From contig JACPQF010000049.1 in the NCBI GenBank assembly GCA_016190625.1, positions 1 through 32,140 of the forward strand: 32,140 nucleotides of DNA. The letters are read 5' to 3'. The notes under the pieces are model-generated. The model saw only the letters and a list, made by a program, of their open reading frames with translations. It ran no database searches and was not told the origin of the DNA. The position numbers were made by a program, and so were the translations under genes. The stretch is from Chloroflexota bacterium (GTDB taxonomy: Bacteria; Chloroflexota; Dehalococcoidia; JACPQF01). Below are positions 24,001 through 32,140 of this stretch, one piece after another; within the stretch, counting starts at the first letter, position 1, and every line of letters begins with the position of its first letter.

Positions 24001-24960
24001 ATGTCAGTCACATTTAAGCAGTCTCAGGCCATTGCCCAGATTGCCACCAATCTCTATAGCTTTCTGCCTGGCTCCGGAAATGAACGATGGCGTGGACACG
24101 TGTCATTCAAGACCGTCGCCCGAGACATCGGCGTCGGTGAGTTGTGGTCAGGCGGAAGTAAAGCACAAGCGATCTCCAGACTACTTGAAGATACGCTCGA
24201 TAAGCGACCCCAGTGTTTTGAGCCCCTCATTCTCGCCATCGTCCGTAGGGGCCTGACGTACAGGCACAAGAACGGGCGCACTGTTCAGCGTGGCGAGATC
24301 GAGCACCTGAACAAGTTGCTGGTTCAGGTAGGGTTCAAATTTCCAGAACTCTGGGCGAGGGAGTTCTTAGAGTCTTTGCCCGATGACGGCCATGGCGAGC
24401 CTGAGAATCCGATTGAATCCTCCCAAGGTGCGGGAGAACCATGTTCACTAGCCGCAGCTACTCGCATGACAACTCTGCTTGGAATGCGGGACCGGTATTA
24501 CTCTCTCGCCACCAATCCCGATAGGCAGGCGGTTGGTTTTGAGCTGGAGAGGTTGCTTAACGATCTCTTTCGTCTGTTTGGCCTCGAACCGCGATCCGCT
24601 TTCCGGGTCACGGGAGAGCAGATAGACGGCTCGTTCATCTTGGACTACGAAACCTACTTGGTCGAGGCGAAATGGACTAGCCAGCCCATCTCCCATGGAG
24701 ACCTTTTGATATTCAAGGGTAAGATCGATGGCAAGTCCGCGCTTACGCGTGGGGTTTGCGTATCCGTCAACGGATTCACGGCTGACGCCATAAAGGCTAT
24801 CACAACGGGCAAGCAGCCGAGATTCTTTCTTGTCGACGGCTGTGACTTGGCAGCCGTTCTCGAGGGTCAAGTGCAGTTGCCGATTCTCCTTCGGTTTAAG
24901 CTACGCAAGCTGACGGAGGAAGGGTCGGTCTTTGTCCCTGCTAGGGAGATTTCGGCCTAG
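24001..24960 (+). CDS. PD-(D/E)xK restriction-type endonuclease
   Basis: A 319-aa protein I read as a nuclease from its C-terminal half: helix GFELERLLNDLFRLFGLEP, then D209 in EQIDGSFIL, then E222-A-K224 in YLVEAKW, then SHGDLLIFKGKID. This is the E-D-ExK core of the Mrr/restriction-endonuclease fold. The N-terminal 160 residues contain a small helical region (QAIAQIATNLYSFLPG) and no recognised domain; they may bind DNA or a partner. Starts 2 nt after the methylase stop with GGGGGAG upstream, so it is translated from the same mRNA. GC is about 52% over the first 120 bases, lower than the neighbouring ATPase gene. Target and cofactor are unknown. Confidence 0.8.
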   Translation: MSVTFKQSQAIAQIATNLYSFLPGSGNERWRGHVSFKTVARDIGVGELWSGGSKAQAISRLLEDTLDKRPQCFEPLILAIVRRGLTYRHKNGRTVQRGEIEHLNKLLVQVGFKFPELWAREFLESLPDDGHGEPENPIESSQGAGEPCSLAAATRMTTLLGMRDRYYSLATNPDRQAVGFELERLLNDLFRLFGLEPRSAFRVTGEQIDGSFILDYETYLVEAKWTSQPISHGDLLIFKGKIDGKSALTRGVCVSVNGFTADAIKAITTGKQPRFFLVDGCDLAAVLEGQVQLPILLRFKLRKLTEEGSVFVPAREISA

Positions 24961-24988
24961 CCAGTAGGCTCAAGGGAGGAAACGTTCA

Positions 24989-27900
24989 ATGGCGGAATCG
25001 AGATTTGCGCCGTGGCACCAGGTCACAAAGTTGCGGGACGATCTGCGGTCGGGCGAGCTCGGCCTGAGCATCTTCGCCGCAGACCTGCACGATGTGGTCA
25101 TGGGTATCGCCCGGGCGGTGTACCAGAAGCCCGAGCAGTTCTTTGCCCTAACCTATCCCACGCTCAACCTGCGAGAGCTGGCCAAGGATGTGATGCTGCG
25201 CCTGTTGGGGCAGAACGACCGGGCCGTGCGCCAGTTGGAGCTGACCTACGGCGGCGGCAAGACCCACTCCCTCATTACCCTCTACCATCTCGTGAACGAC
25301 CCCGCCAGCCTTCCTGATTTGCCGGCGGTTCAGGAGTTTCGCCAGCACGCCGGCGGCATTATGCCGCCAAAGGCCAGAGTCGTTGCCCTTTGCTTCGACA
25401 AGTTCGACCCGGAGAGGGGCATGGAGGCCCGCAGCCCCCAGGGGGACGTCCGGTGGCTGCGCCAGCCCTGGAGCGTCATGGCCTTCCAGATCGCCGGGGC
25501 CGAGGGACTGCGGTACCTCCACGCCGAGGGCGAGGACCGGGAGCGTGAGAGTCCGCCGGCGGAGAACCTGGTCCGCGAGCTGCTTGCCCGACCCCAGAGC
25601 GAGGGGCTGGCCACTCTGGTCTTGATCGACGAGGTTCTCATGTTCGCCCGCGAGAAGGCGGCGCTCGACCAGCGGTGGCGCCATCGCTTGCAGGACTTCT
25701 TCCAGGCTCTGACTCAGGCCGCCACCAAGGTCGATCGCGCCTGCCTGGTGGCCTCGCTGCTGGCGACTGATCCGCGGAAGAGCGACGAGCTGGGCAAGGA
25801 GATCATGCTGGAGCTATCCGCCATCTTTCGTCGGGAGAAGGAGGAGGGGGTTCAGCCGGTGGAGAAACAAGACGTGGCCGAAGTGCTGCGTCGCCGCTTC
25901 TTCACGCCGGAGTCCATTCGCGACCGCGAGGCATTTCGGGCGCCCGTGATGGCGGCGCTGGATGGGATTCAGGCGCTGGACGATTCGACGCGCCGGGACC
26001 GGCGGGCGCAGGAGGAACGCTATCTCGGTAGCTACCCTTTCCATCCCGAGCTGACGGAAGCTCTCTACACCAAGTGGACGCAGTTGCAGGGATTCCAGCG
26101 AACCAGAGGCGTCCTTCGCACTTTCGCCATGGCCCTCCGCGCTGCCGAGAGCTGGGATACGGCCCCGCTGGTTGGCGCAAACGTGCTCCTGGCCGCCCCC
26201 GACAAGACCGGCCTCTCCGACGCCGCTGCCGAGCTTGCGTCAGTCGCCTCGGCTGAGGAATACGAAGGGAGGAGTCAGGTGTGGTCGGCGATCTTGGCGG
26301 GCGAGCTAGCCAAGGCGCGCGACATCCAGGCGGAGTTTCCCGCACTGTGGGGTCGAGAAGTCGAGCAGGCAGTCATGATCACCTTTCTCCACTCCCAGCC
26401 AATCGGCCATCGGGCGTTGACGAGGGATATGATGCTCCTGTTGGGCGCCACCAAGCCGGACAGGATCGAGCTGGAGAAAGCACTGCTACGCTGGGGGGAG
26501 GTTTCGTGGTTCCTCGACGAGGCGGCTCTGGCCGAGGGCGCCGCGGCAGACGGAGCGGTGGCCGTGAGGGATCTGCCCAAGTCGTGGCGACTGGGGTCCA
26601 GACCCAATCTACGGCAAATGCACAACGACGCCTGCGCCCGGGTGCCGGTCGATCTGGTCGACCTCCGGCTGCGGGAGGCGATCGAGAAGGAGAGACGGCT
26701 CACTCAGGTCACTTCTAAGGCGGGCACCAAGGTGCACAACCTGCCGGCGCGCCCCCGCGATGTGGAGGACGATGGGGAGTTCCACTACGTGGTGCTGGGA
26801 CCGAGTGCGGCCTCGGAGGCGGACCGGCCGAGCGCGGAGGCCAGGCGCTTCATAGAGGAAACCACGACGGCGCACCGGCCACGGGTGTATCGAAACGCCA
26901 TCTTGGCGGTTGTGCCGGCGCCCGCGGGTCTGGACGCTGCCCGGGGCAAGGTGCGCGACCTCCTGGGTTGGCAGAGCGTGGCAGAGCTGGACGAAGCAAA
27001 GGCTTTCGACGACACGCGCAAGGTTCTCCTTGCCGGAAACGCGGAGAAGGCGAAAGGCTCGATTCCCGATGCCGTGTTGCAGGCGTACAGCATCGTCGTC
27101 ACGGTGTCGGCCAGGGGGGAGATAGAAGCCTTTCGCGTGGTGCCGAACGGCGACCCCCTGTTCGAGTGCATCAAGAAGAACAGCCGGTCGCGAATCAAGG
27201 ACTCGACCCTAAGCCCAGAGGCATTGCTGCCCGGCGGCCCGTATGACCTCTGGCGCGCCGGAGAGACGGCCCGGCGGGCTAGCGATATCGTCAGGGCCTT
27301 CGCCCAGTTCCCCCATTTGCCCAAGATGCTGGGGCAGAAGGGCATCGTGGACACTCTTGCCCTGGGCACCGAGCAGGGCCACTTCGTCCTCCGGCTCGTC
27401 CGGCCAGACAAAAGCGTGCGCACCATCTGGCGCGCCCGTCCCACGGAAGCCGACTTGCAGGAGCGCGATCTGGAAATCGTGCTGCCAAGGGCCGCCGAGC
27501 TCACGAGCCTCGACGCGAGCCTGCTGGCTGCCGGGGTTGTTTCTGGGCTGTGGCCAGCCGCCGCGTCGGCGATTACGTTTGGCGAACTAGCTTCCTTCTT
27601 CGACGGCTCCCACGTTGGCAAAGTGGCGCACGAGGGGTACGCGGAAGCCTTTGCCATCCCAAGGGCCGGCAGGGAGGTTGTCGAGGATGCCGTGCGTGAG
27701 GCGGTCAAAGCCGGTATTCTGTGGCTTCTCGCCGAGCCTTCCAGCATCTATCGTGAAGACATACCCCTTGGCGTGCTGGGCGACTCGTCATTGTTGCTTC
27801 CGCCGCCTGATCAGTTGCCGGCAAGTGCTGTCTTGGCGCAGAATCTTCCGGCTGCCTGGACCGATTCCGTGGCCTCCGCGGCGAGTGTCAGCGGCGCCCT

Positions 27901-28327
27901 CTCTGCGTGCGCGGGCAAGACCCTGCCCTGGTTCACGGTGCGGGCGGCCATTGACGGCGCTATTCATAGCCGTCTTATCGAGCGTACCCCGGATTCTGGC
28001 CCGTGGCCCTGCGATTGGTCGGGAGCGAGAGCGGTATTCCTGCGCATCCCCGTCCAAGTGCCATCCGGCGCGACCTTGGCAGCCCCACAAGTTCCACCGC
28101 CGCCCGCCCGTCGCCTCTTTACCGAGGCCGAGCTGGAACCGTCGGAGATCCAGGACCTGGTCGAAGGCCTGAGCGAGATTCTGAAGGCCGCCGCCGGGCT
28201 CAACCTCCGATTTGTGATCCGGCTGGAGTTAGGAGACGGCGCGCTCCCATCGTCGGCGCAGCTATCAAAGCTCAATGAGGCTCTGGCCAGCACGGGAGTG
28301 AATTTGCTTTTCAGGGTTGAGCCGTGA
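24989..28327 (+). CDS. DUF499-type AAA+/P-loop ATPase
   Basis: A 1112-aa ATPase. The P-loop is LTYGGGKTH (85-93) and Walker B is LVLIDE (210-215). The P-loop lacks the first glycine of the classical GxxxxGKT, as the family usually does. The N-terminus FAPWHQVTKLRDDLRSGELGLSIFAADL matches DUF499. The middle contains a winged-helix-like part, and the C-terminus ends in a small alpha-beta domain (about 1035-1112). In helicase-methylase-ATPase loci this large ATPase is a constant partner, probably a DNA-translocating or signalling motor. RBS GGGAGGA lies before the ATG, 28 nt after the nuclease stop. Last gene of the locus. Confidence 0.85.
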   Translation: MAESRFAPWHQVTKLRDDLRSGELGLSIFAADLHDVVMGIARAVYQKPEQFFALTYPTLNLRELAKDVMLRLLGQNDRAVRQLELTYGGGKTHSLITLYHLVNDPASLPDLPAVQEFRQHAGGIMPPKARVVALCFDKFDPERGMEARSPQGDVRWLRQPWSVMAFQIAGAEGLRYLHAEGEDRERESPPAENLVRELLARPQSEGLATLVLIDEVLMFAREKAALDQRWRHRLQDFFQALTQAATKVDRACLVASLLATDPRKSDELGKEIMLELSAIFRREKEEGVQPVEKQDVAEVLRRRFFTPESIRDREAFRAPVMAALDGIQALDDSTRRDRRAQEERYLGSYPFHPELTEALYTKWTQLQGFQRTRGVLRTFAMALRAAESWDTAPLVGANVLLAAPDKTGLSDAAAELASVASAEEYEGRSQVWSAILAGELAKARDIQAEFPALWGREVEQAVMITFLHSQPIGHRALTRDMMLLLGATKPDRIELEKALLRWGEVSWFLDEAALAEGAAADGAVAVRDLPKSWRLGSRPNLRQMHNDACARVPVDLVDLRLREAIEKERRLTQVTSKAGTKVHNLPARPRDVEDDGEFHYVVLGPSAASEADRPSAEARRFIEETTTAHRPRVYRNAILAVVPAPAGLDAARGKVRDLLGWQSVAELDEAKAFDDTRKVLLAGNAEKAKGSIPDAVLQAYSIVVTVSARGEIEAFRVVPNGDPLFECIKKNSRSRIKDSTLSPEALLPGGPYDLWRAGETARRASDIVRAFAQFPHLPKMLGQKGIVDTLALGTEQGHFVLRLVRPDKSVRTIWRARPTEADLQERDLEIVLPRAAELTSLDASLLAAGVVSGLWPAAASAITFGELASFFDGSHVGKVAHEGYAEAFAIPRAGREVVEDAVREAVKAGILWLLAEPSSIYREDIPLGVLGDSSLLLPPPDQLPASAVLAQNLPAAWTDSVASAASVSGALSACAGKTLPWFTVRAAIDGAIHSRLIERTPDSGPWPCDWSGARAVFLRIPVQVPSGATLAAPQVPPPPARRLFTEAELEPSEIQDLVEGLSEILKAAAGLNLRFVIRLELGDGALPSSAQLSKLNEALASTGVNLLFRVEP

Positions 28328-28590
28328 CCCGGCTGCTGAGCTGCTCGAACGACCGATGGGCCGCGTAGCAACTCGTCACGATGACCGATTGATTGGTGTC
28401 CTGCCAGTCACGGCCAGTCGGGGAGCTGGCTCAGATTCAGCCAGTGGCCTTCGCGGTTCGCTTGGGCATCACGGGGCGACGCAGCCATTTGCTGGAGCGT
28501 CCTGAGGGTTTCTGACCCTCCATCTTTCTCACAGCGCTCGCCATGCCGCTTTCTCTATTGCTCTTCTCAGCATGAAAGTGGCAAGGGTGG
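28328..28590. other. intergenic region after the defence locus
   Basis: About 260 bp without a supported gene. A weak hairpin GAGGGT-TTCTG-ACCCTC (28504-28520) could serve as terminator, though no T-run follows closely (CATCTTTCTC). A 96-codon minus-strand frame (28437-28727) was judged not to be a gene. Confidence 0.4.
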
Positions 28591-28618
28591 TTGAAACGGG
28601 CGGAAGTGGTGCTATGAT
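28591..28618 (+). promoter_or_regulatory. sigma70-type promoter of the DUF2442 gene
   Basis: TTGAAA (28591-28596) and TATGAT (28613-28618) with a 16-bp spacer lie about 38 bp before the chosen start at 28656. Each hexamer matches consensus at 5 of 6 positions. Confidence 0.5.
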
Positions 28619-28655
28619 TGAATCTGGTGAGTGGTGCAAACTCTGGAGAAATGGT

Positions 28656-28898
28656 ATGAGTACTTCTCCCGTTAGGGCGACCCCCGTACTTGCGTCGGAC
28701 GTCTGGTTTGACTACGAGATGCTCCACGTTCGATTGGCGGATGGACGCGAACTGAGCGTTCCTCTGGAATGGTACCCGAGGTTACGAAATGCGAACCCGG
28801 AACAGAGGGCCAACTGGCGCTTGATTGGCCGAGGCGCGGGAATCCACTGGGAGGACGTCGACGAGGATCTTTCGGTCGCCGGTTTGCCGAGCTGTTGA
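28656..28898 (+). CDS. DUF2442 domain small protein
   Basis: An 80-aa protein with the DUF2442 pattern: VWFDYEMLHVRLADGRELSVPLEWYPRL followed by WRLIGRGAGIHWEDVDEDLSVAGL. Members often pair with DUF4160 genes in predicted toxin-antitoxin-like modules, but no DUF4160 gene is visible here, so it looks like an orphan. A longer frame from 28572 was not used: the ATG at 28656 has GGAGA 7 nt upstream and lies at the usual family start, while the longer frame would begin upstream of the promoter. It ends 14 bp before the convergent membrane-protein gene. Confidence 0.75.
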   Translation: MSTSPVRATPVLASDVWFDYEMLHVRLADGRELSVPLEWYPRLRNANPEQRANWRLIGRGAGIHWEDVDEDLSVAGLPSC

Positions 28899-28912
28899 TT
28901 GATCGCCAGAGC

Positions 28913-29980
28913 TCAGAGCGCGCTTCCCGATTCGGGAGCCATGTTCCCGTTTGAGGCGTCCGGCGCGGGAGCCAGTGCTCCCCACAACCGCCTTAGAATT
29001 CCCCGTATCAGGCCGAATAGAACGCCGGACCAGGCCAGAAGAGCGATAGAGATGACTAGGCGGCCGATGAGCACCGAGAACGGCAGGTCGATGACGGTGG
29101 CCAGCCGGGTGAGGCAGATGGCATAGGTGGTCAGAGCGAAAACCGCTCCCAGATGGACGGGATTCGTCAGGGGGAATCGCCGGTAAAGTCGCCCGGATAG
29201 ACCAATGGCGGCCCGGGCTGGCAACCACCACATACCGGTGGTCCAGAACAGCAGGGCAAAGCTCCGCGACAGGGTTGCAAGCGAGATGCTGGCGAAGCCG
29301 GACCGGTAGACCGTGATGGCGAGAAGCGACACGTGGGCGGCGTTGGCGACAACCGCCAGCGCCAGGGCGAACGCAAGCAGTTCCGGCCGGTCGCCACTCA
29401 GGCATAGGGCGAGCAACGCGCTCGGCGTAGCCACGGATTGCGTGGCGGCGATGGCGATCCCCCAGCCTCCGTTGTTTTGTTCCGGGACATCGGCGTCCGG
29501 CTCCGCCAGCGGCTGGCCGCCAAAGCCCAACTGAGCCAAGCACATCCAAACGAAGAGGGCGGCAAACCACCAGGCCAGGCCAGCTAGAGAGTTGTCCATG
29601 ACCAGAATGAACTGGTTGCCGATCATCGCAGTGGCAGCGACGGCGGTGAAGAAGGCAGGACCCCGGATGCTGTCGAACAGATCGGAAAAGAAGCCGCGCG
29701 AAGACTGGAAGAGGCGCGACAGAGCTATCAACCAGAGAAAAGAAAACGCCCCGAGATTCAGCCAGAACAGCAGGGTGGCGATTGAAGCCATTCCCAACAT
29801 GCTGGCAGCCAGGGAGACGCTACCTGTGGCCATTACCAAAGTGAAACTGGCAGGATGAAGGCTACTGGCGGCTCCGGCGATGGTCCTGATCGTGGTTAGG
29901 GCGCCGTCCCCGCTCCGCGACCGACGGCGTGGCTCGGGAAAGGACCATCCTCCTGGTGCGAGTTCATTGCGGCCTCTCAT
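28913..29980 (-). CDS. TDT/TehA-SLAC1-like transporter
   Basis: A membrane protein of about 355 aa with roughly ten hydrophobic helices. The first reads HPASFTLVMATGSVSLAAS, the signature of the tellurite-resistance/dicarboxylate transporter (TehA, Mae1, SLAC1) family; GPAFFTAVAATAMIG follows. These are anion channels or exporters (C4-dicarboxylate, sulfite, nitrate and similar). The frame is open up to 30112, but the first 44 codons are Arg/Ser-rich and unlike the family. I take ATG at 29978-29980, with AAGGAG (29992-29997 complement) 11 nt away, which is rather long, so the start is uncertain. It is divergent from a nitrate/redox-type sensor kinase, and regulation by that kinase is possible. 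Confidence 0.75.
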   Translation of the reverse strand: MRGRNELAPGGWSFPEPRRRSRSGDGALTTIRTIAGAASSLHPASFTLVMATGSVSLAASMLGMASIATLLFWLNLGAFSFLWLIALSRLFQSSRGFFSDLFDSIRGPAFFTAVAATAMIGNQFILVMDNSLAGLAWWFAALFVWMCLAQLGFGGQPLAEPDADVPEQNNGGWGIAIAATQSVATPSALLALCLSGDRPELLAFALALAVVANAAHVSLLAITVYRSGFASISLATLSRSFALLFWTTGMWWLPARAAIGLSGRLYRRFPLTNPVHLGAVFALTTYAICLTRLATVIDLPFSVLIGRLVISIALLAWSGVLFGLIRGILRRLWGALAPAPDASNGNMAPESGSAL

Positions 29981-30274
29981 CGAGTTGTCGACTCCTTCAT
30001 GTAGCAAGGTCAAGGCCGCGTACCTACGGCGACTGCAGCGCCTCGATTCACCACGGCCCGAACCTCTGCTAAGGTTATTATCTCTCTTTTGGGGAAAACT
30101 GGGAACGTCCATCGGGCTAGATCTGTCCGTGCAAGAACCGCCAGTTCCAAGCCGATCGCGTCGGCTAGCCTCAATCCCTGGTCAAACCGATAGGTCGCGC
30201 TGGCTCACGCTCTATATTGCTCGAAACGCTTCGATCGTCGTAAAATACTGTCAGGGGGATTAGTCGCAGATTTC
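29981..30274. promoter_or_regulatory. divergent intergenic region with a weak promoter for the second kinase
   Basis: About 294 bp between two divergent genes. TTGCTC (30217-30222), an 18-bp spacer and TAAAAT (30241-30246) could drive the kinase gene at 30275. I see no copy of the DosR-like palindrome found at 4544-4589. Confidence 0.35.
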
Positions 30275-31759
30275 ATGAGGACGGTCGACAGGATATTTGC
30301 CGCTGGCATCCTCTTTCTGGTCGCCGCCATATTTGGGGTTGGACTGTTCGTACCTCTGGGTATCGCCCAGGGGGTACTGTACGTGGCGCCCGTGGCCCTG
30401 TCATTGTGGCTGCCAGGACGGCGCTACACTGTCTATATCGCCGTCGCGTGTGGCTTTCTGACCGTTCTCGGCGTCTTCGTCTCCCATCCCGGGTCTGGCC
30501 CCCTCAGCTACGCGATTGTCAACCGCGCATACTCGCTCCTGGCGATCGGGATGCTGGTGCTGGTCGATCGTCTTCTCGCCAAGTTGTCTAGCCGGAACGC
30601 CGAGCTCACGTTCCGCACTACGACGCTGGAGGCTCTCTACGAAATAAGCAATGCGCTGTCGTCGCTTCACGACCTGAGTACCATCAAGGAAACTGCCGTA
30701 CGTCGCGCCTTTCAGCTTCTCAAGGGCGATATCGCCGGTCTGGCACTGGCCGACGACGATTCCGGACTGATCCGCTGGCAGTTTCTCTCCGGGGCGGCCA
30801 GCGACCGTCTCAGGCGCGATGCGCAACAATCGGGTGATGGGCTGTTCGGCAGGATCTTCCAGACTGGACAGCCCGTGGTTGTGGAGGACGCAGCCGCCGG
30901 CGGTGAGGAGACGATGGCCGTGCGAAGCTGGCTTGACGAGATCTCCCTTCGGGCCGCGCTGGCCGTTCCCGTCGGGGTTGGGGGAGAGACCATTGGGGTC
31001 TTGATGGTGGGCTATCGGGCTCGCCGCGCTTTTGCGCTCAACGACGTCAAGCTGCTGGCAGGGCTGGCGGATCAGGTGGCAATAGCCATCAACAACGCCC
31101 AATTGTACGACCGCGTGCGGGCGCTCTCAGCCATGGAGGAGCGTCAGCGGCTCGCCCGGGAGATGCACGATGGCCTGGCCCAACTGCTGGGGAACATTAC
31201 CGCTCAGGCGACGGCCTCTGCCGAGCTGCTCGCCCAGCGGCGGTGGGATGACGCTCAGCAGCGGCTTGCCCGCCTGCGACAAGTCGCCCAAATGGCCTAT
31301 GCAGAGGTGAGACATGCCATCTTGGGATTGCGGGCCGCCTCTCGGGGGGAGCATGGCTTCTTGAAGATGCTCGACGAGTTTGCCGTGCAAATCAACCAGG
31401 GGGAGGGATTGTCGATTGGCGTCGAGGTGGAGCCCGGCATCAACGTTGGCGAACTGGCGCCACCGGTCGAGGTGCAGGCTGTTCGCATTGTGCAAGAGGC
31501 TCTGGCCAACGTTCGGAAGCATTCCCGGGCGACTGAGGCGCTGATCAAGATCCGCAGGGACGGCGGCTGGCTCAGTATCACTGTTGAGGACAACGGCCGG
31601 GGGTTCAGCCTCACGGAAGGGCAGGGCGACGACAGCCATCTTGGCTTGCAGATCATGCGCGAGCGCGCCGAGTTGGTCGGCGGGGAGCTGAGAATTGAAA
31701 CTGCCACGGGCGGCGGCACCGCGATCACGGTGCGGTTGCCGGTAAGCGAGGAGGATTGA
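30275..31759 (+). CDS. GAF-domain sensor histidine kinase (NarL-system type)
   Basis: A 494-aa membrane kinase. Four hydrophobic helices lie in the first 110 residues (AAGILFLVAAIFGVGLF, GVLYVAPVALSLWL, YTVYIAVACGFLTVLG, LLAIGMLVLVDRLL). A short coil, a GAF domain (about 135-285), HisKA_3 with phospho-acceptor His298 in LAREMHDGLAQ, and an HATPase domain with EALANVRKHS and DNGRGF boxes follow. It differs from the first kinase in its membrane part, and so probably reads a different signal. The response regulator gene follows 3 nt later, so they form a pair. The Shine-Dalgarno is weak (GGGGGAT about 14 nt from the ATG). Confidence 0.88.
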   Translation: MRTVDRIFAAGILFLVAAIFGVGLFVPLGIAQGVLYVAPVALSLWLPGRRYTVYIAVACGFLTVLGVFVSHPGSGPLSYAIVNRAYSLLAIGMLVLVDRLLAKLSSRNAELTFRTTTLEALYEISNALSSLHDLSTIKETAVRRAFQLLKGDIAGLALADDDSGLIRWQFLSGAASDRLRRDAQQSGDGLFGRIFQTGQPVVVEDAAAGGEETMAVRSWLDEISLRAALAVPVGVGGETIGVLMVGYRARRAFALNDVKLLAGLADQVAIAINNAQLYDRVRALSAMEERQRLAREMHDGLAQLLGNITAQATASAELLAQRRWDDAQQRLARLRQVAQMAYAEVRHAILGLRAASRGEHGFLKMLDEFAVQINQGEGLSIGVEVEPGINVGELAPPVEVQAVRIVQEALANVRKHSRATEALIKIRRDGGWLSITVEDNGRGFSLTEGQGDDSHLGLQIMRERAELVGGELRIETATGGGTAITVRLPVSEED

Positions 31760-31762
31760 GAT

Positions 31763-32008
31763 ATGCCTATTAGATTGGTTCTGGCAGACGACCATCCAAT
31801 CTTTCGAGAGGGTCTGGCCGCCCTATTGAGCACGAGACCCAACTTCCAGGTGGTGGGCGAGGCTAAGAACGGGGAGGAGGCCATCGCCCTGGCGCGCCAG
31901 CTCGGTCCGGATCTGGTCCTGATGGACATCAACATGCCTGGAGTGAATGGCCTCGAAGCCACCCGGCGCATTCGGGAGGATCTGCCGGCAGTTCGAGTGG
32001 TTATACTA
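31763..32008 (+). pseudogene. interrupted NarL-type response regulator
   Basis: Receiver domain with acidic pair D9-D10 and phospho-acceptor D55 (LVLMDINMPG), typical up to VRVVIL (residue 82, base 32008). Next comes FLFNIRVVRENHAARAA and a stop at 32062, which has no resemblance to a receiver and gives only 99 aa. The strand beta5 lysine, the last helix and the entire LuxR DNA-binding domain are missing. The downstream sequence looks like the end of an insertion sequence, so I read this as a gene broken by insertion, leaving the kinase without a working partner unless the regulator resumes beyond the window. Confidence 0.75.
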
Positions 32009-32140
32009 TTCCTTTTCAACATTCGCGTTGTCCGCGAGAATCATGCTGCCAGAGCAGCCTGAGGGAATGCCTCGAAACGGAAACCGAGAGCGGCAGACAT
32101 TAGCCTCCAGCCACGGGCGGTGACGCGATACATGCGGGAG
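32009..32140 (-). mobile_element. end of a putative insertion sequence
   Basis: Starts where the response regulator frame loses its family similarity. On the minus strand, 32041-32139 is open (32 codons to a TGA at 32041-32043) and reads YRVTARGWRLMSAAL...FPQAALAA, a winged-helix-like tail of the kind seen at the end of some transposases and of transcription factors. Only about 32 bp separate that stop from the break, fitting a short IS end. The other end, terminal repeats and target duplication are outside the window. Confidence 0.5.

Noticed and set aside
26785-27747. 320-codon minus-strand frame opposite the DUF499 ATPase
   Set aside because: Ser/Arg/Ala-rich shadow with no motif, inside a gene supported by Walker motifs.
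28437-28727. 96-codon minus-strand frame
   Set aside because: Basic C-terminus looked transposase-like, but there is no RBS, no family motif and it overlaps the DUF2442 start.
1-32140. CRISPR arrays, tRNA or rRNA genes
   Set aside because: No regularly spaced short direct repeats, no tRNA cloverleaf and no rRNA sequence were seen.

Overview
The window is about 32 kb of GC-rich (roughly 60-66%) bacterial chromosome. Gene content suggests a Chloroflexota-like or similar thermophile/soil lineage: a cytoplasmic-facing NarGHJI operon headed by a di-haem cytochrome c, several NarL/DevR-type two-component pairs, YgiT/DUF4258/HicB small genes and GGGCGAAGCATT hairpin repeats. The lineage is an inference; no rRNA or other phylogenetic marker is present.

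Region 1 (1-1700): an aspartate kinase gene with its own promoter, a TTG start and a strong in-frame internal start that should yield a separate regulatory (beta) subunit. A roughly 218-bp composite hairpin element follows.

Region 2 (1737-4700, minus strand): a compact operon of sensor histidine kinase, NarL/DevR-type response regulator and SAM methyltransferase. A perfect 13-bp inverted pair of DosR-box-like half-palindromes lies upstream. It sits in the divergent intergenic region shared with the nitrate operon, together with a second copy of the composite hairpin element.

Region 3 (4962-14807, plus strand): cytochrome c, narG, narH, narJ, narI and two narK-type transporters, tightly spaced with overlaps and good ribosome binding sites. 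The products form a membrane-bound nitrate reductase (or, less likely, nitrite oxidoreductase) with its transporters. A GC-rich hairpin without a T-tract closes the operon.

Region 4 (15024-28327, plus strand): a defence-type locus. It encodes an HTH-SNF2 helicase with a C-terminal nuclease-like (DUF3883-type) domain, a small unknown protein, a DUF1156-type DNA methylase, a PD-(D/E)xK nuclease and a DUF499-type ATPase. This is the helicase-methylase-ATPase architecture. Between helicase and methylase lies an unusual array: the helicase 3' end is repeated twice more as orphan fragments. After the first two copies comes a duplicated promoter plus a two-gene antitoxin-like cassette. The second cassette carries a HicB-like gene where the first has a DUF4258 gene, with only the last 13 codons of the DUF4258 gene left. 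This is the most interesting structure in the window.

Region 5 (28328-32140): a DUF2442 small gene, a minus-strand TDT/TehA-like membrane protein, and a second GAF-containing histidine kinase. Its partner response regulator is cut off after residue 82, where an apparent insertion sequence begins; the last 32 codons of a transposase-like gene on the minus strand run off the window end.
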